This document shows positions 41,914 through 51,938 of a DNA stretch of 64,000 nt, piece by piece. Source of the stretch: Pseudomonas sp. MMS21 TM103 (lineage in GTDB: Bacteria; Pseudomonadota; Gammaproteobacteria; Pseudomonadales; Pseudomonadaceae); NCBI RefSeq assembly GCF_022132145.1, contig NZ_JAJISP010000004.1, positions 248,001-312,000 on the forward strand, read 5' to 3'. The position numbers and the translations under genes are program-made. Positions within the stretch are counted from its first letter, which is position 1. Every line of letters begins with the position of its first letter. The notes under the pieces were generated by a model that was given only the letters and a program-made list of their open reading frames with translations, was not told the origin of the DNA and searched no databases.

Positions 41914-42966
41914 ATGTCCGATACCTCTCAACCCAAAACCGTTGCCAGCGGCGAAAAATTTCGCACCACCGAGGGCATCACCGCAATCAAGGACGGGCAG
42001 AAGCGCCGCGCCTCAAGCGAACCCCAGGTGTACGAACCCAAGCCCAAGTGGCTGCGGGTCAAGGCACCCGGCGGCAGCCGCTTCGAAGCGGTCAAGCGCA
42101 ATGTCGGCGAACACCGTCTGAGCACCGTGTGCCAGGAATCACATTGCCCGAACATGGGCGAATGCTGGTCCAACGGCACCGCCACCATCATGCTGATGGG
42201 TTCGGTATGCACCCGCGCCTGCCGGTTCTGCGCGGTGGATACCGGCAACCCCAACGGCTGGCTGGATCTGGAGGAGCCACAGAACACCGCCAAGTCGGTG
42301 GAGCTGATGGCGCTGCGCTATATCGTGCTGACCTCGGTGGACCGCGACGATCTGGACGACGGCGGTGCCGCGCACTACGCCGCCTGTGTGCGCGCGATCA
42401 AGGAGCGCACCCCGCAGGTGGTGGTGGAGGCCCTGACCCCGGACTTCGACGGCGACCACCAGGCCATCGAACGCGTGGTGGACTCCGGCCTTGAGGTCTT
42501 CGCGCAAAACGTCGAGACGGTCAAGCGCCTGACCCACGAAGTGCGCGACCCCCGCGCCGGCTACGAGAAGACCCTGCGCGTACTGGAGCATGCCAAGCGC
42601 CATCGCCCGGCGATGCTGACCAAGACCAGCCTGATGCTGGGCCTGGGCGAGACCGACGAGGAAGTTCTGCAGACCATGGATGACCTGCGCGCCATCGGCG
42701 TGGACATCCTCACCCTCGGCCAGTACCTGCAGCCAACCCGCAACCACCTGCCGGTCAAGCGCTGGGTCAGCCCGGAAGAGTTCAATCGATTCCGTGACCT
42801 CGGCCTGCAGAAGGGCTTTATGGAAGTGGCCGCGGGTCCGCTGGTTCGCTCCAGCTACCGCGCCGACAAGGTGTTCGAGAAGAACAACCTGGGTCTGGCC
42901 GCCCCTGTGCCGGTGCCGGGGCAGCAGGTCGACAGCAGCCTGATCCCGACGTTCAACCTGAACTGA
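41914..42966 (+). CDS. lipA: Lipoyl synthase, atypical subgroup
   Basis: The 350-residue radical-SAM enzyme inserts two sulfurs into protein-bound octanoate. The radical-SAM motif is CTRACRFC and the auxiliary-cluster cysteines are in [14 protein letters not shown]; the final RSSY serine ligand is present. Canonical Pseudomonas LipA, as I recall it, reads CEEASCPNLGECF and CTRRCPFCDVGHG with a KPDWIRVR leader, so this copy, with [13 protein letters not shown] and an extended C-terminus, belongs to another branch. A TTG at 41908 has a better spaced GGAG and could be the true start. Confidence 0.92.
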   Translation: MSDTSQPKTVASGEKFRTTEGITAIKDGQKRRASSEPQVYEPKPKWLRVKAPGGSRFEAVKRNVGEHRLSTVCQESHCPNMGECWSNGTATIMLMGSVCTRACRFCAVDTGNPNGWLDLEEPQNTAKSVELMALRYIVLTSVDRDDLDDGGAAHYAACVRAIKERTPQVVVEALTPDFDGDHQAIERVVDSGLEVFAQNVETVKRLTHEVRDPRAGYEKTLRVLEHAKRHRPAMLTKTSLMLGLGETDEEVLQTMDDLRAIGVDILTLGQYLQPTRNHLPVKRWVSPEEFNRFRDLGLQKGFMEVAAGPLVRSSYRADKVFEKNNLGLAAPVPVPGQQVDSSLIPTFNLN

Positions 42967-42977
42967 TCGGCCCACAC

Positions 42978-43018
42978 AACGCCTGGCCCAAGGCTTTGCC
43001 TGGGTCAGGCGTTTGTTT
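42978..43018. terminator. Terminator between convergent lipA and lipB
   Basis: AACGCCTG and CAGGCGTT form the base of a stem continued by CCCA/TGGG and GGC/GCC around a TTT loop, followed by TGTTTAT. It starts 12 bases after the lipA stop and reaches into the lipB stop codon. Confidence 0.82.
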
Positions 43019-43712
43019 ATCCGCTACTTTCAGCGCAAGGTGGAAAGCTAGGCGGCACCTCGGCTTTCCCGCTAATTGCGCCCGTCAGGGTCTTCTGCTG
43101 CGCGTATTCGAGGTGTTTGCCCAACTGCTCTCGCAGCCGGGCACTGACCTCGGAGAACTCTACTGGCCCAGCGACCAGATCAGCCAACTGGGTCATGGCC
43201 ATACCGGCATAGCCGCAGGGATTGATGCGCTGAAATGGCGCCAGATCCATGTCCACATTCAGCGCCAGGCCATGGAAAGACCGGCCATTGCGGATGCGCA
43301 GGCCGAGCGAGGCGATCTTTGCCCCATCCACGTAAACCCCGGGCGCATCGGGCTTGGCGCTAGCGCTCACCCCATAGCTGGCCAGGGTAGCGATCAGGCT
43401 GCGTTCGATGCGGCTGACCAGTTCGCGCACGCCAAGACCGGAGCGACGCACGTCCAGCAGCAGGTAGGCCACCAGTTGGCCGGGGCCGTGATAGGTCACC
43501 TGGCCGCCGCGATCGACCTGTACCACCGGGATATCACCGGGCAGCAGCAGGTGTTCGGGCTTGCCGGCCTGGCCTTGGGTAAATACCGGCGGATGCTGCA
43601 ACAACCAGATCTCGTCGGCGGTGTCGGGGCCACGCTCATTGGTGAAGCGCTGCATGGCCTGCCAGGTCGGCTCGTAGTCGACCAAGCCGAGCTCGCGAAA
43701 GCCCAGGCTCAT
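43017..43712 (-). CDS. lipB: Octanoyl-[acyl-carrier-protein] transferase
   Basis: The 231-residue enzyme moves octanoate from ACP to lipoyl domains, producing the substrate of Lip[22 protein letters not shown] contains the active-site lysine-partner region, [16 protein letters not shown] the catalytic lysine, and [14 protein letters not shown] the cysteine (INPCG). The ATG at 43712 shares a base with the ybeD TGA, so the two are coupled. The orientation is opposite to lipA. Confidence 0.95.
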   Translation of the reverse strand: MSLGFRELGLVDYEPTWQAMQRFTNERGPDTADEIWLLQHPPVFTQGQAGKPEHLLLPGDIPVVQVDRGGQVTYHGPGQLVAYLLLDVRRSGLGVRELVSRIERSLIATLASYGVSASAKPDAPGVYVDGAKIASLGLRIRNGRSFHGLALNVDMDLAPFQRINPCGYAGMAMTQLADLVAGPVEFSEVSARLREQLGKHLEYAQQKTLTGAISGKAEVPPSFPPCAESSG

Positions 43713-43990
43713 CACAACACCATGTGCACGCGGCCAGTGGCACGCAGATCGAGGTGCAGCGCTTGCAACTGCTCCACCCCGGTGGCGGTGATCAGCACCT
43801 GCACCGTAAGGAAACGACCGTTGCGGCTGTCGCGTACCACCAGCGAGGTCGAATCGAAATCCGGCGCGTGGCGCTGGATGACCTCGACCACCAGTTCGGT
43901 GAAGCCTTCGCCAGCATCGCCGATCACCTTGATCGGATAGCGCTCGCAGGGGAACTCGATTTTGGGGGCTTGAACGTCAGTATCAGTCAT
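43712..43990 (-). CDS. ybeD: YbeD/DUF493 family protein
   Basis: A 92-residue cytoplasmic protein of the DUF493 ferredoxin-like fold. [18 protein letters not shown] opens the domain and [20 protein letters not shown] closes it. It lies between dacC and lipB as in E. coli, where ybeD stands in the same place; a role in allosteric control of lipoate or cell-wall genes has been proposed only loosely. The function is unknown. Confidence 0.92.
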   Translation of the reverse strand: MTDTDVQAPKIEFPCERYPIKVIGDAGEGFTELVVEVIQRHAPDFDSTSLVVRDSRNGRFLTVQVLITATGVEQLQALHLDLRATGRVHMVL

Positions 43991-44056
43991 GGCATCAGCA
44001 GGCTTGTGGCCTGTCCAGAACGGGACGCCCCGGGTAAAGGCGCCCCTGGGGCAGAA

Positions 44057-45217
44057 TCAGTTGAACAACCCGAAGAAGAACAGACGAATGCTATCCCACA
44101 GACGCCGGAATAGGCCACCTTCCTCGACGGTTTCCAGGGCGATCAGATCGGCGCTGTGTACCACCTCATCGCCCAGTTTGACCTCGACCTTGCCGATCAC
44201 GTCACCCTGCTGGATAGGTGCGATCAGCTGCGGGTTAAGGGTCATGCCGGCTTGCAGCTTGTCCAGTTGGCCTTTCGCCATGGTCAGGGTCAGGTCGCTG
44301 GCCAGGCCAGCCTTGAGCTGACGAGTGGCGCCTTTCCAGACCTGTGTTTTGGCCAACTCAGCACCTTTCTGATAGAAGGTACGGGTCTCGAAGAAGCGGA
44401 AGCCGTAGGTCAGCAGCTTCTGGGTTTCAGCGGCGCGGGCTTGTTCACTATTGGTGCCAAATACCACGGAGATCAATCGCATGCCATCACGTACGGCGGA
44501 GGACACCAGGCAATAGCCGGCTTCGTCGGTGTGCCCGGTTTTCAAACCGTCGACGGTCTTGTCGCGCCACAGCAGCAGGTTGCGGTTGGGCTGCTTGATG
44601 CCGTTCCAGAGAAATTCCTTCTGCGCGTAGATGGCGTAGTGCTGCGGGTCTTCGAAGATGATTGCGCGCGCCAGCCTGGCCATATCTTTGGCCGAGGAAT
44701 AATGATCAGGGTCCGGCCAGCCGGTGGCGTTGCGAAATTGACTGTTGTCCATGCCCAGACGCTGGGCAGTGCTATTCATCATGTCGGCGAAGGCTTCTTC
44801 GCTACCGGCGATATGTTCGGCAATCGCCACGCTGGCGTCGTTACCGGACTGGATGATGATGCCATGCAGCAGGTCGTCAACCGAGACTTCCTTGCCAACC
44901 TCGACAAACATCTTCGAGCCGCCCATGCGCCAGGCTTTCTCGCTGATACGCACCATGTCGGTCTGCTTGATCTGGCCGCGGTTGATGTCCAGGGTCGCCA
45001 GGTAGGCGGTCATCAACTTGGTCAGGCTGGCTGGCGGCAGGCGCTCGTCAGCATTCTCCTCGATGAGGACATTGCCGCTGGCGGCATCCATCAGCACATA
45101 GGACTTGGCAGCCAACTGTGGCGGCGATGGAATTGCCATCTGGCTGGCCCAGGCGGCCGGTGCGGTGAGCAGCAGGAGTGACAAGGAAACGCGTTGGGCA
45201 AAGCAGGTGATATTCAT
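44057..45217 (-). CDS. dacC: D-alanyl-D-alanine carboxypeptidase (PBP5/6 type)
   Basis: The 386-residue low-molecular-weight PBP trims the terminal D-Ala from peptidoglycan stem peptides. The signal peptide is 1-23. Active-site motifs are SLTK (PASLTKLM), SGN (QSGNDAS) and KTG (LKTGHTDEAG). A C-terminal beta domain and an amphipathic membrane anchor (RLWDSIRLFFFGLFN) end the protein. The ATG at 45217 (MNITCF) is 47 codons inside the open frame and starts the signal peptide. It follows rlpA by 91 bases. Confidence 0.95.
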   Translation of the reverse strand: MNITCFAQRVSLSLLLLTAPAAWASQMAIPSPPQLAAKSYVLMDAASGNVLIEENADERLPPASLTKLMTAYLATLDINRGQIKQTDMVRISEKAWRMGGSKMFVEVGKEVSVDDLLHGIIIQSGNDASVAIAEHIAGSEEAFADMMNSTAQRLGMDNSQFRNATGWPDPDHYSSAKDMARLARAIIFEDPQHYAIYAQKEFLWNGIKQPNRNLLLWRDKTVDGLKTGHTDEAGYCLVSSAVRDGMRLISVVFGTNSEQARAAETQKLLTYGFRFFETRTFYQKGAELAKTQVWKGATRQLKAGLASDLTLTMAKGQLDKLQAGMTLNPQLIAPIQQGDVIGKVEVKLGDEVVHSADLIALETVEEGGLFRRLWDSIRLFFFGLFN

Positions 45218-45308
45218 CCGTCTCTCTAGGTTGCTAATGGTCGAACAGGCCCAAAGGGGCAAATCAGGTAGTGCTTGGAGGGCGGTTTGTGCCCCGGTAA
45301 ATGTCATC

Positions 45309-46313
45309 TCAGTCTGCCTTGACCAGCCTTGGCTCGCCGAGGTTGGCCAAGCGCACACTGAGCTGCAATTGCTCAGCCTCGCCCCGGCTGCTCACCGGCC
45401 CCAGGCGCACGCGATGGAGAATCTGCTGGTTGTGCACCACTGAGCTGATGAACACCGGGGCAGCCACCGTATCGCTCAACTTGGCCTTGAGCAACTCCGC
45501 AGCGTCCGGATTGGCGAAGGCTCCCACCTGGAGATACAGGCCAGAGGCTGCGCCTGAAGCGTTTTTTTTTGCGTCTATGAGGACCGGCAGCACGGCCGCG
45601 GCATGCTGCTCTACTGGCGGCGAGTACTGTTCAAGCGGCGCTGCAACCGGCAGGGCGACGGGCTTGACCTGAGCCGCGGGTTGCGCCGCCAGCACCAGTG
45701 GCACCGTGCGCCCCTGCTGGGCCCACCACTCATTGGGATCAATGCCCTCGACCTTGACCCGCGCGGTACCCTGTTCGGCATAGCCGAGCTTTTTCGCGGC
45801 CGCAAACGACAGGTCGATGATCCGATCCGAATAGAACGGGCCGCGGTCATTGACCCGCACAATCGCACTCTTGCCATTGTCCAGGTTGGTTACCCGCACG
45901 TAGCTCGGCAGCGGCAAGGTCTTGTGCGCGGCGGTCATGCCGTACAGATCGTAAGTCTCGCCGTTGGCGGTGGCCTGACCGTGAAACTTGGTGCCGTACC
46001 AGGACGCCGGACCTATCGCGTGATAGCGACGCGCGTCGGGGATCGGGTAATACTGCTTGCCAAACACCACATAGGGGCTGGCCTTGACCCGACCATAATG
46101 CGGCATTGGCACGGCATCCTGGATCAACGAGACATCGACATCCCACCAGGGCGCGCCGTCCTTGTGCGGACGACTAAAGTCACCGGGACCGGAAATAGTC
46201 GCACTCGGCTTGCCCGGCGCCACTGATTGCGGGGCGCGGGTGGACGTGCAGCTGGCCAGCAAAAGGCCGAGCGCAGTGCAGACGACAATCTTGAGCGGCA
46301 GGCCCGACATCAA
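45309..46313 (-). CDS. rlpA: Septal-ring lytic transglycosylase RlpA
   Basis: The 334-residue outer-membrane lipoprotein cleaves stripped (denuded) glycan strands; in P. aeruginosa its loss gives cell chains. The lipobox is LLASC. The double-psi beta-barrel domain (about 100-190) contains ASWYGTKFHG and VRVNDRGPF (catalytic Asp region). A SPOR domain (about 260-334) targets denuded septal glycans. The linker codes DAKKNAS through an uninterrupted A9 run (minus strand, 45562-45570), a possible slippage site that would remove the SPOR domain. Confidence 0.95.
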   Translation of the reverse strand: MMSGLPLKIVVCTALGLLLASCTSTRAPQSVAPGKPSATISGPGDFSRPHKDGAPWWDVDVSLIQDAVPMPHYGRVKASPYVVFGKQYYPIPDARRYHAIGPASWYGTKFHGQATANGETYDLYGMTAAHKTLPLPSYVRVTNLDNGKSAIVRVNDRGPFYSDRIIDLSFAAAKKLGYAEQGTARVKVEGIDPNEWWAQQGRTVPLVLAAQPAAQVKPVALPVAAPLEQYSPPVEQHAAAVLPVLIDAKKNASGAASGLYLQVGAFANPDAAELLKAKLSDTVAAPVFISSVVHNQQILHRVRLGPVSSRGEAEQLQLSVRLANLGEPRLVKAD

Positions 46314-47329
46314 TTGGCCCCTCGCGCATCAACCAGCAATTCAGCCAACTGATTGACCGCCATGGCGTACATCACGCTGCGGTTGTAGCGTGTGATGACG
46401 AAAAAATTCGGCAACCCCAGCCAGTACTCATCGCCCTGCGCACCCTCGAGGCGGAAGGCGGTGACCGGCATTTCGCCGTCCAGAGCAGCGCTGCTCGACC
46501 AGCCGAGGCGGCGCAGTTCGTCGACGTTCATCTGTGGGTCAAGGCCGGCGCTCAAGCCTTGCTCGACCTGGTCGCCGGTGACCGTGGCAACGCTGACCAC
46601 CGGCTCGCCAGGCAGCCAGCCGTGGCGGCTGAAGTAGCTGGCCACGCTGCCGATGGCATCCACCGGGTTGGTCCAGATATTGATATGGCCATCGCCGTCG
46701 AAGTCCACTGCATAGGCGCGGAAACTGCTCGGCATGAATTGCGGCAAGCCCATGGCCCCGGCGTAGGAGCCCTTGAGGGTCAGCGGATCGACCTGCTCCT
46801 CGCGCGAGAGCATGAGGAACTCGCGCAGCTCCTTGCGAAAGAAAGGCGCGCGCGACGGGTAATCGAAAGCCAGGGTCGAGAGGGCATCCATGACCCGGTA
46901 GCTGCCGGTGTTGCCACCGTAAAAGGTTTCCACGCCAATGATTGCCACTATCACCTGCGCCGGCACGCCATATTCGGCCTCGGCGCGCGCCAGGGTCGCT
47001 TGATGCTCACGCCAGAAATCCACACCGCGGGCGATCCGCGAGTCGGTAATGAAGATCGGCCGGTAGTCCTTCCAGGGCTTGACCTTCTCCGCCGGACGCG
47101 AGATGGCGTCGAGAATCGATTGTTTTCGCTCCACTGCGGCGAACAAACGCCCCAGTTGCTCCGAGGCAAAACCATAATCGCGATTCATCTCGGCGATGAA
47201 CTCGCTGACCTGCGGCGAATCCTGGTAATCGGCGGCGAGCGCCGGCTGAACCACAGCCAAGGCAGCGGCCAGACCGAGCCAATGTGTTTGCCGTGCTGCC
47301 CAGCCACGCGATATGTGCATTGAATTCAT
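46310..47329 (-). CDS. mltB: Lytic murein transglycosylase B
   Basis: A 339-residue SLT_2-family enzyme with a signal peptide (about 1-33, ending ALAADY). The catalytic glutamate is in [44 protein letters not shown] is the conserved core. There is no PG-binding domain, so it matches the soluble SltB1/MltB form. Its stop overlaps the rlpA ATG by 4 bases and it lies 9 bases downstream of rodA, inside the cell-elongation cluster. Confidence 0.94.
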   Translation of the reverse strand: MNSMHISRGWAARQTHWLGLAAALAVVQPALAADYQDSPQVSEFIAEMNRDYGFASEQLGRLFAAVERKQSILDAISRPAEKVKPWKDYRPIFITDSRIARGVDFWREHQATLARAEAEYGVPAQVIVAIIGVETFYGGNTGSYRVMDALSTLAFDYPSRAPFFRKELREFLMLSREEQVDPLTLKGSYAGAMGLPQFMPSSFRAYAVDFDGDGHINIWTNPVDAIGSVASYFSRHGWLPGEPVVSVATVTGDQVEQGLSAGLDPQMNVDELRRLGWSSSAALDGEMPVTAFRLEGAQGDEYWLGLPNFFVITRYNRSVMYAMAVNQLAELLVDARGAN

Positions 47330-47338
47330 AACCCCAAT

Positions 47339-48484
47339 TTAAGCCTGTGCAATCCACTTACGGTGAGTGTGGATCGACATCAAAATGCCAAACCCTGCCA
47401 GCAGGGTAATCAGCGACGTACCGCCATAGCTGATGAACGGCAACGGCACCCCCACCACTGGAAGCAGACCACTGACCATACCGATATTGACGAAAACATA
47501 AACGAAGAACGTCATGGTCAGCGCGCCCGCCAGAAGCTTACCGAACAGCGTCTGCGCTTGCACGGTAATCACCAAACCGCGTGCGATCAACAGCAGGTAA
47601 ACCAGCAGTAACAAACAAACACCGACCAGGCCGAACTCCTCCGCGAGCACGGCGATGATGAAGTCGGTGTGGCTTTCCGGCAGGAAGTCCAGATGCGACT
47701 GGGTGCCAAGCAGCCAGCCCTTGCCGAAGACCCCGCCCGAGCCGATCGCTGCCTTCGACTGGATGATGTTCCAGCCGCTGCCCAGCGGATCGCTCTCGGG
47801 ATTGAGAAAGGTCAGCACGCGCTGTTTCTGGTATTCACGCAGGACAAAGAACCACATCCCCACTGCAACCGGGACCAACGCACCCAGTGCACCGATAATC
47901 CAGCGCCACTGCAGCCCGGCGATGAAGAGTACGAAAACCCCCGAAACGATCACCAGCATCGAGGTACCCAGGTCTGGCTGCAGCAGAATCAGCACGAACG
48001 GCAACAGAATCATCGTCATGCTGATTACGATGTGCTTGAAGCGCGGCGGCAAACTGCGCTTGGACAGGTACCAGGCGATGGTTGCCGGCATGATCAGTTT
48101 CATGAATTCCGAGGGCTGGAAGCGAATCACCCCGGGGATATTGATCCAGCGGGTGGCGCCCATGGCGTTGTGACCCATTACATCCACTACCACCAGCAGG
48201 CCGACGCCTGCCACATAAGCCAAAGGCACCCAGCGCGCCATGAAGCGCGGCTCGAACTGGGCAAGGATGAACATGCCCACCAAGCCAATGCCAAAGGAAC
48301 TGGCCTGCTTGGTCAACAGGTCAACATTCTTGCCGCTGGCCGAATACAGAATGAACAAGCTGCCGACCGCCAGGATCAGTAGCAGCAACAGCAGAATGCC
48401 GTCGATATGCAGGCGCTGCAGCAGACTGGCGCGACGGCGCAGTACATCTTCGCTGGACAGCACGCGGTCGAAATTACCGTTCAT
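47339..48484 (-). CDS. rodA: Rod-shape glycosyltransferase RodA
   Basis: The 381-residue SEDS protein polymerises lipid II during side-wall growth in complex with PBP2. About ten transmembrane helices are visible. SEDS motifs include GATRWINIPGVIRFQPSEFMK and LVIVSGVFVLF, GKGWLLGTQSHLDFLPESHTDF (catalytic Asp region) and GVPLPFISYGGTSLI. It overlaps mrdA by 4 bases, which fixes the equal coupling of the polymerase and its transpeptidase. Confidence 0.96.
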   Translation of the reverse strand: MNGNFDRVLSSEDVLRRRASLLQRLHIDGILLLLLLILAVGSLFILYSASGKNVDLLTKQASSFGIGLVGMFILAQFEPRFMARWVPLAYVAGVGLLVVVDVMGHNAMGATRWINIPGVIRFQPSEFMKLIMPATIAWYLSKRSLPPRFKHIVISMTMILLPFVLILLQPDLGTSMLVIVSGVFVLFIAGLQWRWIIGALGALVPVAVGMWFFVLREYQKQRVLTFLNPESDPLGSGWNIIQSKAAIGSGGVFGKGWLLGTQSHLDFLPESHTDFIIAVLAEEFGLVGVCLLLLVYLLLIARGLVITVQAQTLFGKLLAGALTMTFFVYVFVNIGMVSGLLPVVGVPLPFISYGGTSLITLLAGFGILMSIHTHRKWIAQA

Positions 48485-50370
48485 CGCTGACTGATCTCTG
48501 TACTCGCCGGCTGGGCGTATTCGGCCTTGAGCTGGCCGTTGTCATCGAGCAACCAGGCATCCATCACCTGCTTGACCACCGGAGCGGCCACACCCGAGCC
48601 GGACTCGCCATTTTCCACCATCACCGCCACCGCGATCTGCGGGTTTTCCGCCGGGGCGAACGCGACGAACAGGGCATGGTCACGATGGCGTTCCAGGGTC
48701 TTGTCGCGGTTGTATCGTTCACCCTGCTTGATCGCCACCACCTGCGCCGTGCCGCTCTTGCCGGCCATTCGATAGACCGCCGTGTCGCCAACCTTGCGGG
48801 CGGTGCCGCGCGCCCCATGCATCACTTGCTCCATACCGATACGGGCGTAATCCCAGTACTTGGCATCGTGCAGCAGGATATCCGGCAGCGGCTGGCTATC
48901 CACCGGCGGCACCCCCTCGAGGGTCTTGGCCAGGTGCGGACGAATCCACTTTCCCCGGGTGGCAATCAGGGTTACCGCCTGCGCCAACTGCAGCGGTGTA
49001 GTCTGCATATAGCCTTGGCCGATGCCGAGAATCAGGGTTTCCCCCGGGTACCAAGGCTGACGGTAGCGCGCGCGTTTCCAGTCGCGCGACGGCATCAGCC
49101 CGGAAGTTTCCTCGAACATGTCCAACGACACTCGCTGACCCAGGCCGAAGCGGCTCATGTAGTCGTGCATCCGGTCGATGCCCAGCTTGTGGGCCAAATC
49201 GTAAAAATAGGTGTCATTGGAGCGCATGATCGCCATCTCCAGACTCACCCAGCCGTCGCCATTGCGGTTCCAGTTGCGGTATTTGTGGCTGTTGCCGGCC
49301 AGTTGATAGAAGCCCGGATCGAACACCCGCGAACTGGGGGTGATCACCCCGGCATCCAGGGCGGCCACAGCCATCATCGGCTTGATGGTCGAGCCCGGTG
49401 GGTAGAGGCCACGCAAGACGCGGTTGAACAATGGCTGGTCGAGCGAATCGCGCAGCTCGGCATAGGCCTTGAAGCTGATGCCGGTGACGAATGGGTTGGG
49501 GTCGAAACTCGGCTGACTGACCATCGCCAGTACCTCGCCGGTGCCTGGCTGGATCGCCACGATGGCACCACGGCGCCCGCCCAGCGCAGCCTCGGCGGCT
49601 TCCTGCAGGCGCACATCGATAGTCAGCATGACATCCTTGCCCGGCAGGGGATCGATGCGCTTGAGCACCCGCAGCACCCGGCCACGGGCATTGGTCTCGA
49701 CTTCTTCGTAGCCGACCTCGCCGTGCAACTGCGCTTCATAGAAGCGCTCGACACCGGTTTTACCGATATGGTGAGTACCGCTATAGGCCACCGGATCGAG
49801 TTCCTTCAGTTCTCTCTCGTTGATCCGCCCGACATAGCCCACCGAATGCGCGAAATGCTCGCCCTCGGGATAATGCCGCACCAGCTGCGCCACCACCTCA
49901 ACCCCGGGCAGGCGGAACTGGTTGACCGCGATCGTGGCGATTTGCTCTTCGCTCAACTCGAACAACACCGGCACCGGCTCGAACGGCCGCCGCCCCTGGC
50001 GCACGCGTTTTTCGAACAGCGCCCGCTCCTCGCTGCTCAGCCCCAGCACCTCGACGATCACATCCAGCACCGGCTCCCAGTCGCCCGCCCGCTCACGGGT
50101 CAGGGTCAGGCTGAAACTCGGCCGGTTGTCAGCGAGAATCACCCCGTTGCGGTCGAAGATCAGCCCACGCGTCGGCGGAATCGGCTGAACGTGAACCCGA
50201 TTGTTTTCCGAAAGGGTCGAGTGGTACTCGTACTGCACCACCTGCAGGTAATACATACGGGCAACCAGGGCCGCGGTCAGCAGCAGAAACACCAGGGCAC
50301 CAACCACGGCACGCCGGCGAATCACGCGCGCGTCTTTTTCGTGGTCCTTGAGGCGAATCGGCTGCGGCAT
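48481..50370 (-). CDS. mrdA: Penicillin-binding protein 2
   Basis: The 629-residue class B PBP cross-links new side-wall peptidoglycan with RodA. One N-terminal transmembrane helix (about 22-42) precedes a pedestal domain (about 60-230) and a transpeptidase domain (about 260-610). Active-site motifs are PPGSTIKPM (Ser and Lys), SND (MRSNDTYFYDLAHKLG) and KSGTAQ. It is the target of mecillinam-type beta-lactams. Confidence 0.96.
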   Translation of the reverse strand: MPQPIRLKDHEKDARVIRRRAVVGALVFLLLTAALVARMYYLQVVQYEYHSTLSENNRVHVQPIPPTRGLIFDRNGVILADNRPSFSLTLTRERAGDWEPVLDVIVEVLGLSSEERALFEKRVRQGRRPFEPVPVLFELSEEQIATIAVNQFRLPGVEVVAQLVRHYPEGEHFAHSVGYVGRINERELKELDPVAYSGTHHIGKTGVERFYEAQLHGEVGYEEVETNARGRVLRVLKRIDPLPGKDVMLTIDVRLQEAAEAALGGRRGAIVAIQPGTGEVLAMVSQPSFDPNPFVTGISFKAYAELRDSLDQPLFNRVLRGLYPPGSTIKPMMAVAALDAGVITPSSRVFDPGFYQLAGNSHKYRNWNRNGDGWVSLEMAIMRSNDTYFYDLAHKLGIDRMHDYMSRFGLGQRVSLDMFEETSGLMPSRDWKRARYRQPWYPGETLILGIGQGYMQTTPLQLAQAVTLIATRGKWIRPHLAKTLEGVPPVDSQPLPDILLHDAKYWDYARIGMEQVMHGARGTARKVGDTAVYRMAGKSGTAQVVAIKQGERYNRDKTLERHRDHALFVAFAPAENPQIAVAVMVENGESGSGVAAPVVKQVMDAWLLDDNGQLKAEYAQPASTEISQR

Positions 50371-50410
50371 CTAATGACTGCTGATTATGGGTGGGACATC
50401 TGCTGGGAAA

Positions 50411-50878
50411 TCATTTGTGGTACGGGTGCCCGGACAACACGGTCCAGGCCCGATACATCTGTTCGCCGATAACAATCCGTACCAGCGGGTGCGGCAGGGT
50501 CAACGGCGATAGCGACCAACGCTGTTCACTGCGCGCCTGTACTTCCGGCGCCAACCCTTCAGGACCGCCGACCATGAGATTGACGGTGCGTGCATCCAGG
50601 CGCCACTTGTCCAGCTCGACCGCCAACTGCTCGGTGCTCCACGGCCGCCCTTCGACTTCCAGGGTGACGATGCGTTCCCCCGGCTGCACTTTGGCCAACA
50701 TGGCTTCGCCTTCCTGGCGAATCATCCGCGCCACATCGGCATTCTTGCCGCGGGTGGTCAACGGAATCTCGACCAGCTCCAGGGCAAGCTCCGTCGGCAT
50801 GCGCTTGGCGTACTCCTGCCAGCCGTCTTCGACCCAGCGCGGCATGCGCGAGCCGACGGCAATCAGTTTGATTCGCAC
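50411..50878 (-). CDS. rlmH: 23S rRNA pseudouridine-1915 N3-methyltransferase
   Basis: A 155-residue SPOUT methyltransferase acting on helix 69 of 23S rRNA in the assembled 70S ribosome. [20 protein letters not shown] opens the protein; [30 protein letters not shown] is the knotted SAM-binding region. It lies 40 bases upstream of mrdA and 12 bases downstream of rsfS, in the conserved order. Confidence 0.96.
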   Translation of the reverse strand: MRIKLIAVGSRMPRWVEDGWQEYAKRMPTELALELVEIPLTTRGKNADVARMIRQEGEAMLAKVQPGERIVTLEVEGRPWSTEQLAVELDKWRLDARTVNLMVGGPEGLAPEVQARSEQRWSLSPLTLPHPLVRIVIGEQMYRAWTVLSGHPYHK

Positions 50879-50890
50879 AGCGCGCCGCCC

Positions 50891-51271
50891 TTATTCTTGT
50901 TCCGGCTCAGGGCTGAACTGCGCACGGCTCTGTTCGGCACCCTGCCAGAGACGCTCGAGGTCGTAGAACTGACGGGCGGTTGGCAGCATCACGTGGACGA
51001 CGATGTCACCCAGGTCGAGCAGGGCCCACTCGCCAGTGTCCAGGCCTTCGCTGCCCAGTGGACGCACGCCCTTCTCCTTGACCTTCTCCAGCACGTTGTC
51101 GACCAGCGACTTGACGTGACGGCTGGAGGTACCGCTGGCGATCACCATGAAGTCGGTGATGCTGGTCTTGTCGCGCACATCGATGGTGGTGATGTCTTGC
51201 GCCTTGATGTCTTCCAGGGCAGCGATGGCCAGTTTGACCAGGTCTTCGCTGAGCATTTTTTGCTTCTTCAT
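50891..51271 (-). CDS. rsfS: Ribosomal silencing factor RsfS
   Basis: The 126-residue Iojap/RsfS protein binds L14 and blocks subunit joining when nutrients are short. [27 protein letters not shown] is the family signature and [17 protein letters not shown] the core. The ATG at 51271 (MKKQKM) lies 22 bases after the nadD stop; the frame extends 25 codons further upstream into nadD, which is unlikely to be used. Confidence 0.94.
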   Translation of the reverse strand: MKKQKMLSEDLVKLAIAALEDIKAQDITTIDVRDKTSITDFMVIASGTSSRHVKSLVDNVLEKVKEKGVRPLGSEGLDTGEWALLDLGDIVVHVMLPTARQFYDLERLWQGAEQSRAQFSPEPEQE

Positions 51272-51293
51272 AAGTAACTCGTTTGCCTTGTGT

Positions 51294-51938
51294 TCAGTTC
51301 GACGCACGGTAGAGTCCGTGCGCATGGATATAGGTGAGTACCGCATCGGGTACCAGGTAACGCGCCGATTTGCCGCTCGCCAGCAGCGTGCGAATCTGCG
51401 TGGCGGACACCGCCAGGGGTGTCTGCCAGATAAAGGAAATCTGTCCCCCGGGCCCCTCCAGGGTCAACGGGTCGCTGATGCTGCGGGCCGCCAGCAAGTT
51501 GCGCAAGGTTTCCGGCGCTTCGCTGTCGGCATCCGGGCGCTGCAGCACCAGAATATGGCAGTGCTCCAGCAACTCGTTCCAGCGATGCCAGGTGGGTAGC
51601 CCGCAGAAGGCATCCCAGCCGATAATCAGGAACAACTGGTCGTCGGCCGCCAACTCGGCGCGCAACGACTCCAGGGTGTCGATGCTGTAGGACGGCTTGT
51701 CACGCTTGAGCTCGCGGTCGTCGACACACAGCGGTGACAAACCGGCCACCGCCAGCTCGACCATGGCTAGGCGATCGTGCGCCGAAACCTGTGGCGCCTC
51801 GCGGTGCGGCGGCCGCGCACTGGGGATCAGGCGCAACTCGTCGAGGGCCATGAACTCCGCCACTTCCAGCGCACTGCGCAGGTGGCCGATATGCACCGGA
51901 TCGAAGGTGCCGCCGAATATGCCGATGCGTTTAGGCAT
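51294..51938 (-). CDS. nadD: Nicotinate-nucleotide adenylyltransferase
   Basis: A 214-residue nucleotidyltransferase making deamido-NAD from NaMN and [18 protein letters not shown] holds the HxGH motif (HIGH), and [27 protein letters not shown] holds the ISxTxxR-like C-terminal motif. Its first 8 bases overlap proA, so expression of NAD synthesis and proline synthesis genes is coupled. Confidence 0.96.
   Translation of the reverse strand: MPKRIGIFGGTFDPVHIGHLRSALEVAEFMALDELRLIPSARPPHREAPQVSAHDRLAMVELAVAGLSPLCVDDRELKRDKPSYSIDTLESLRAELAADDQLFLIIGWDAFCGLPTWHRWNELLEHCHILVLQRPDADSEAPETLRNLLAARSISDPLTLEGPGGQISFIWQTPLAVSATQIRTLLASGKSARYLVPDAVLTYIHAHGLYRASN

Noticed and set aside
48676..50472. A 598-codon plus-strand open frame
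   Set aside because: Antisense shadow of mrdA, which has all three penicillin-binding motifs.
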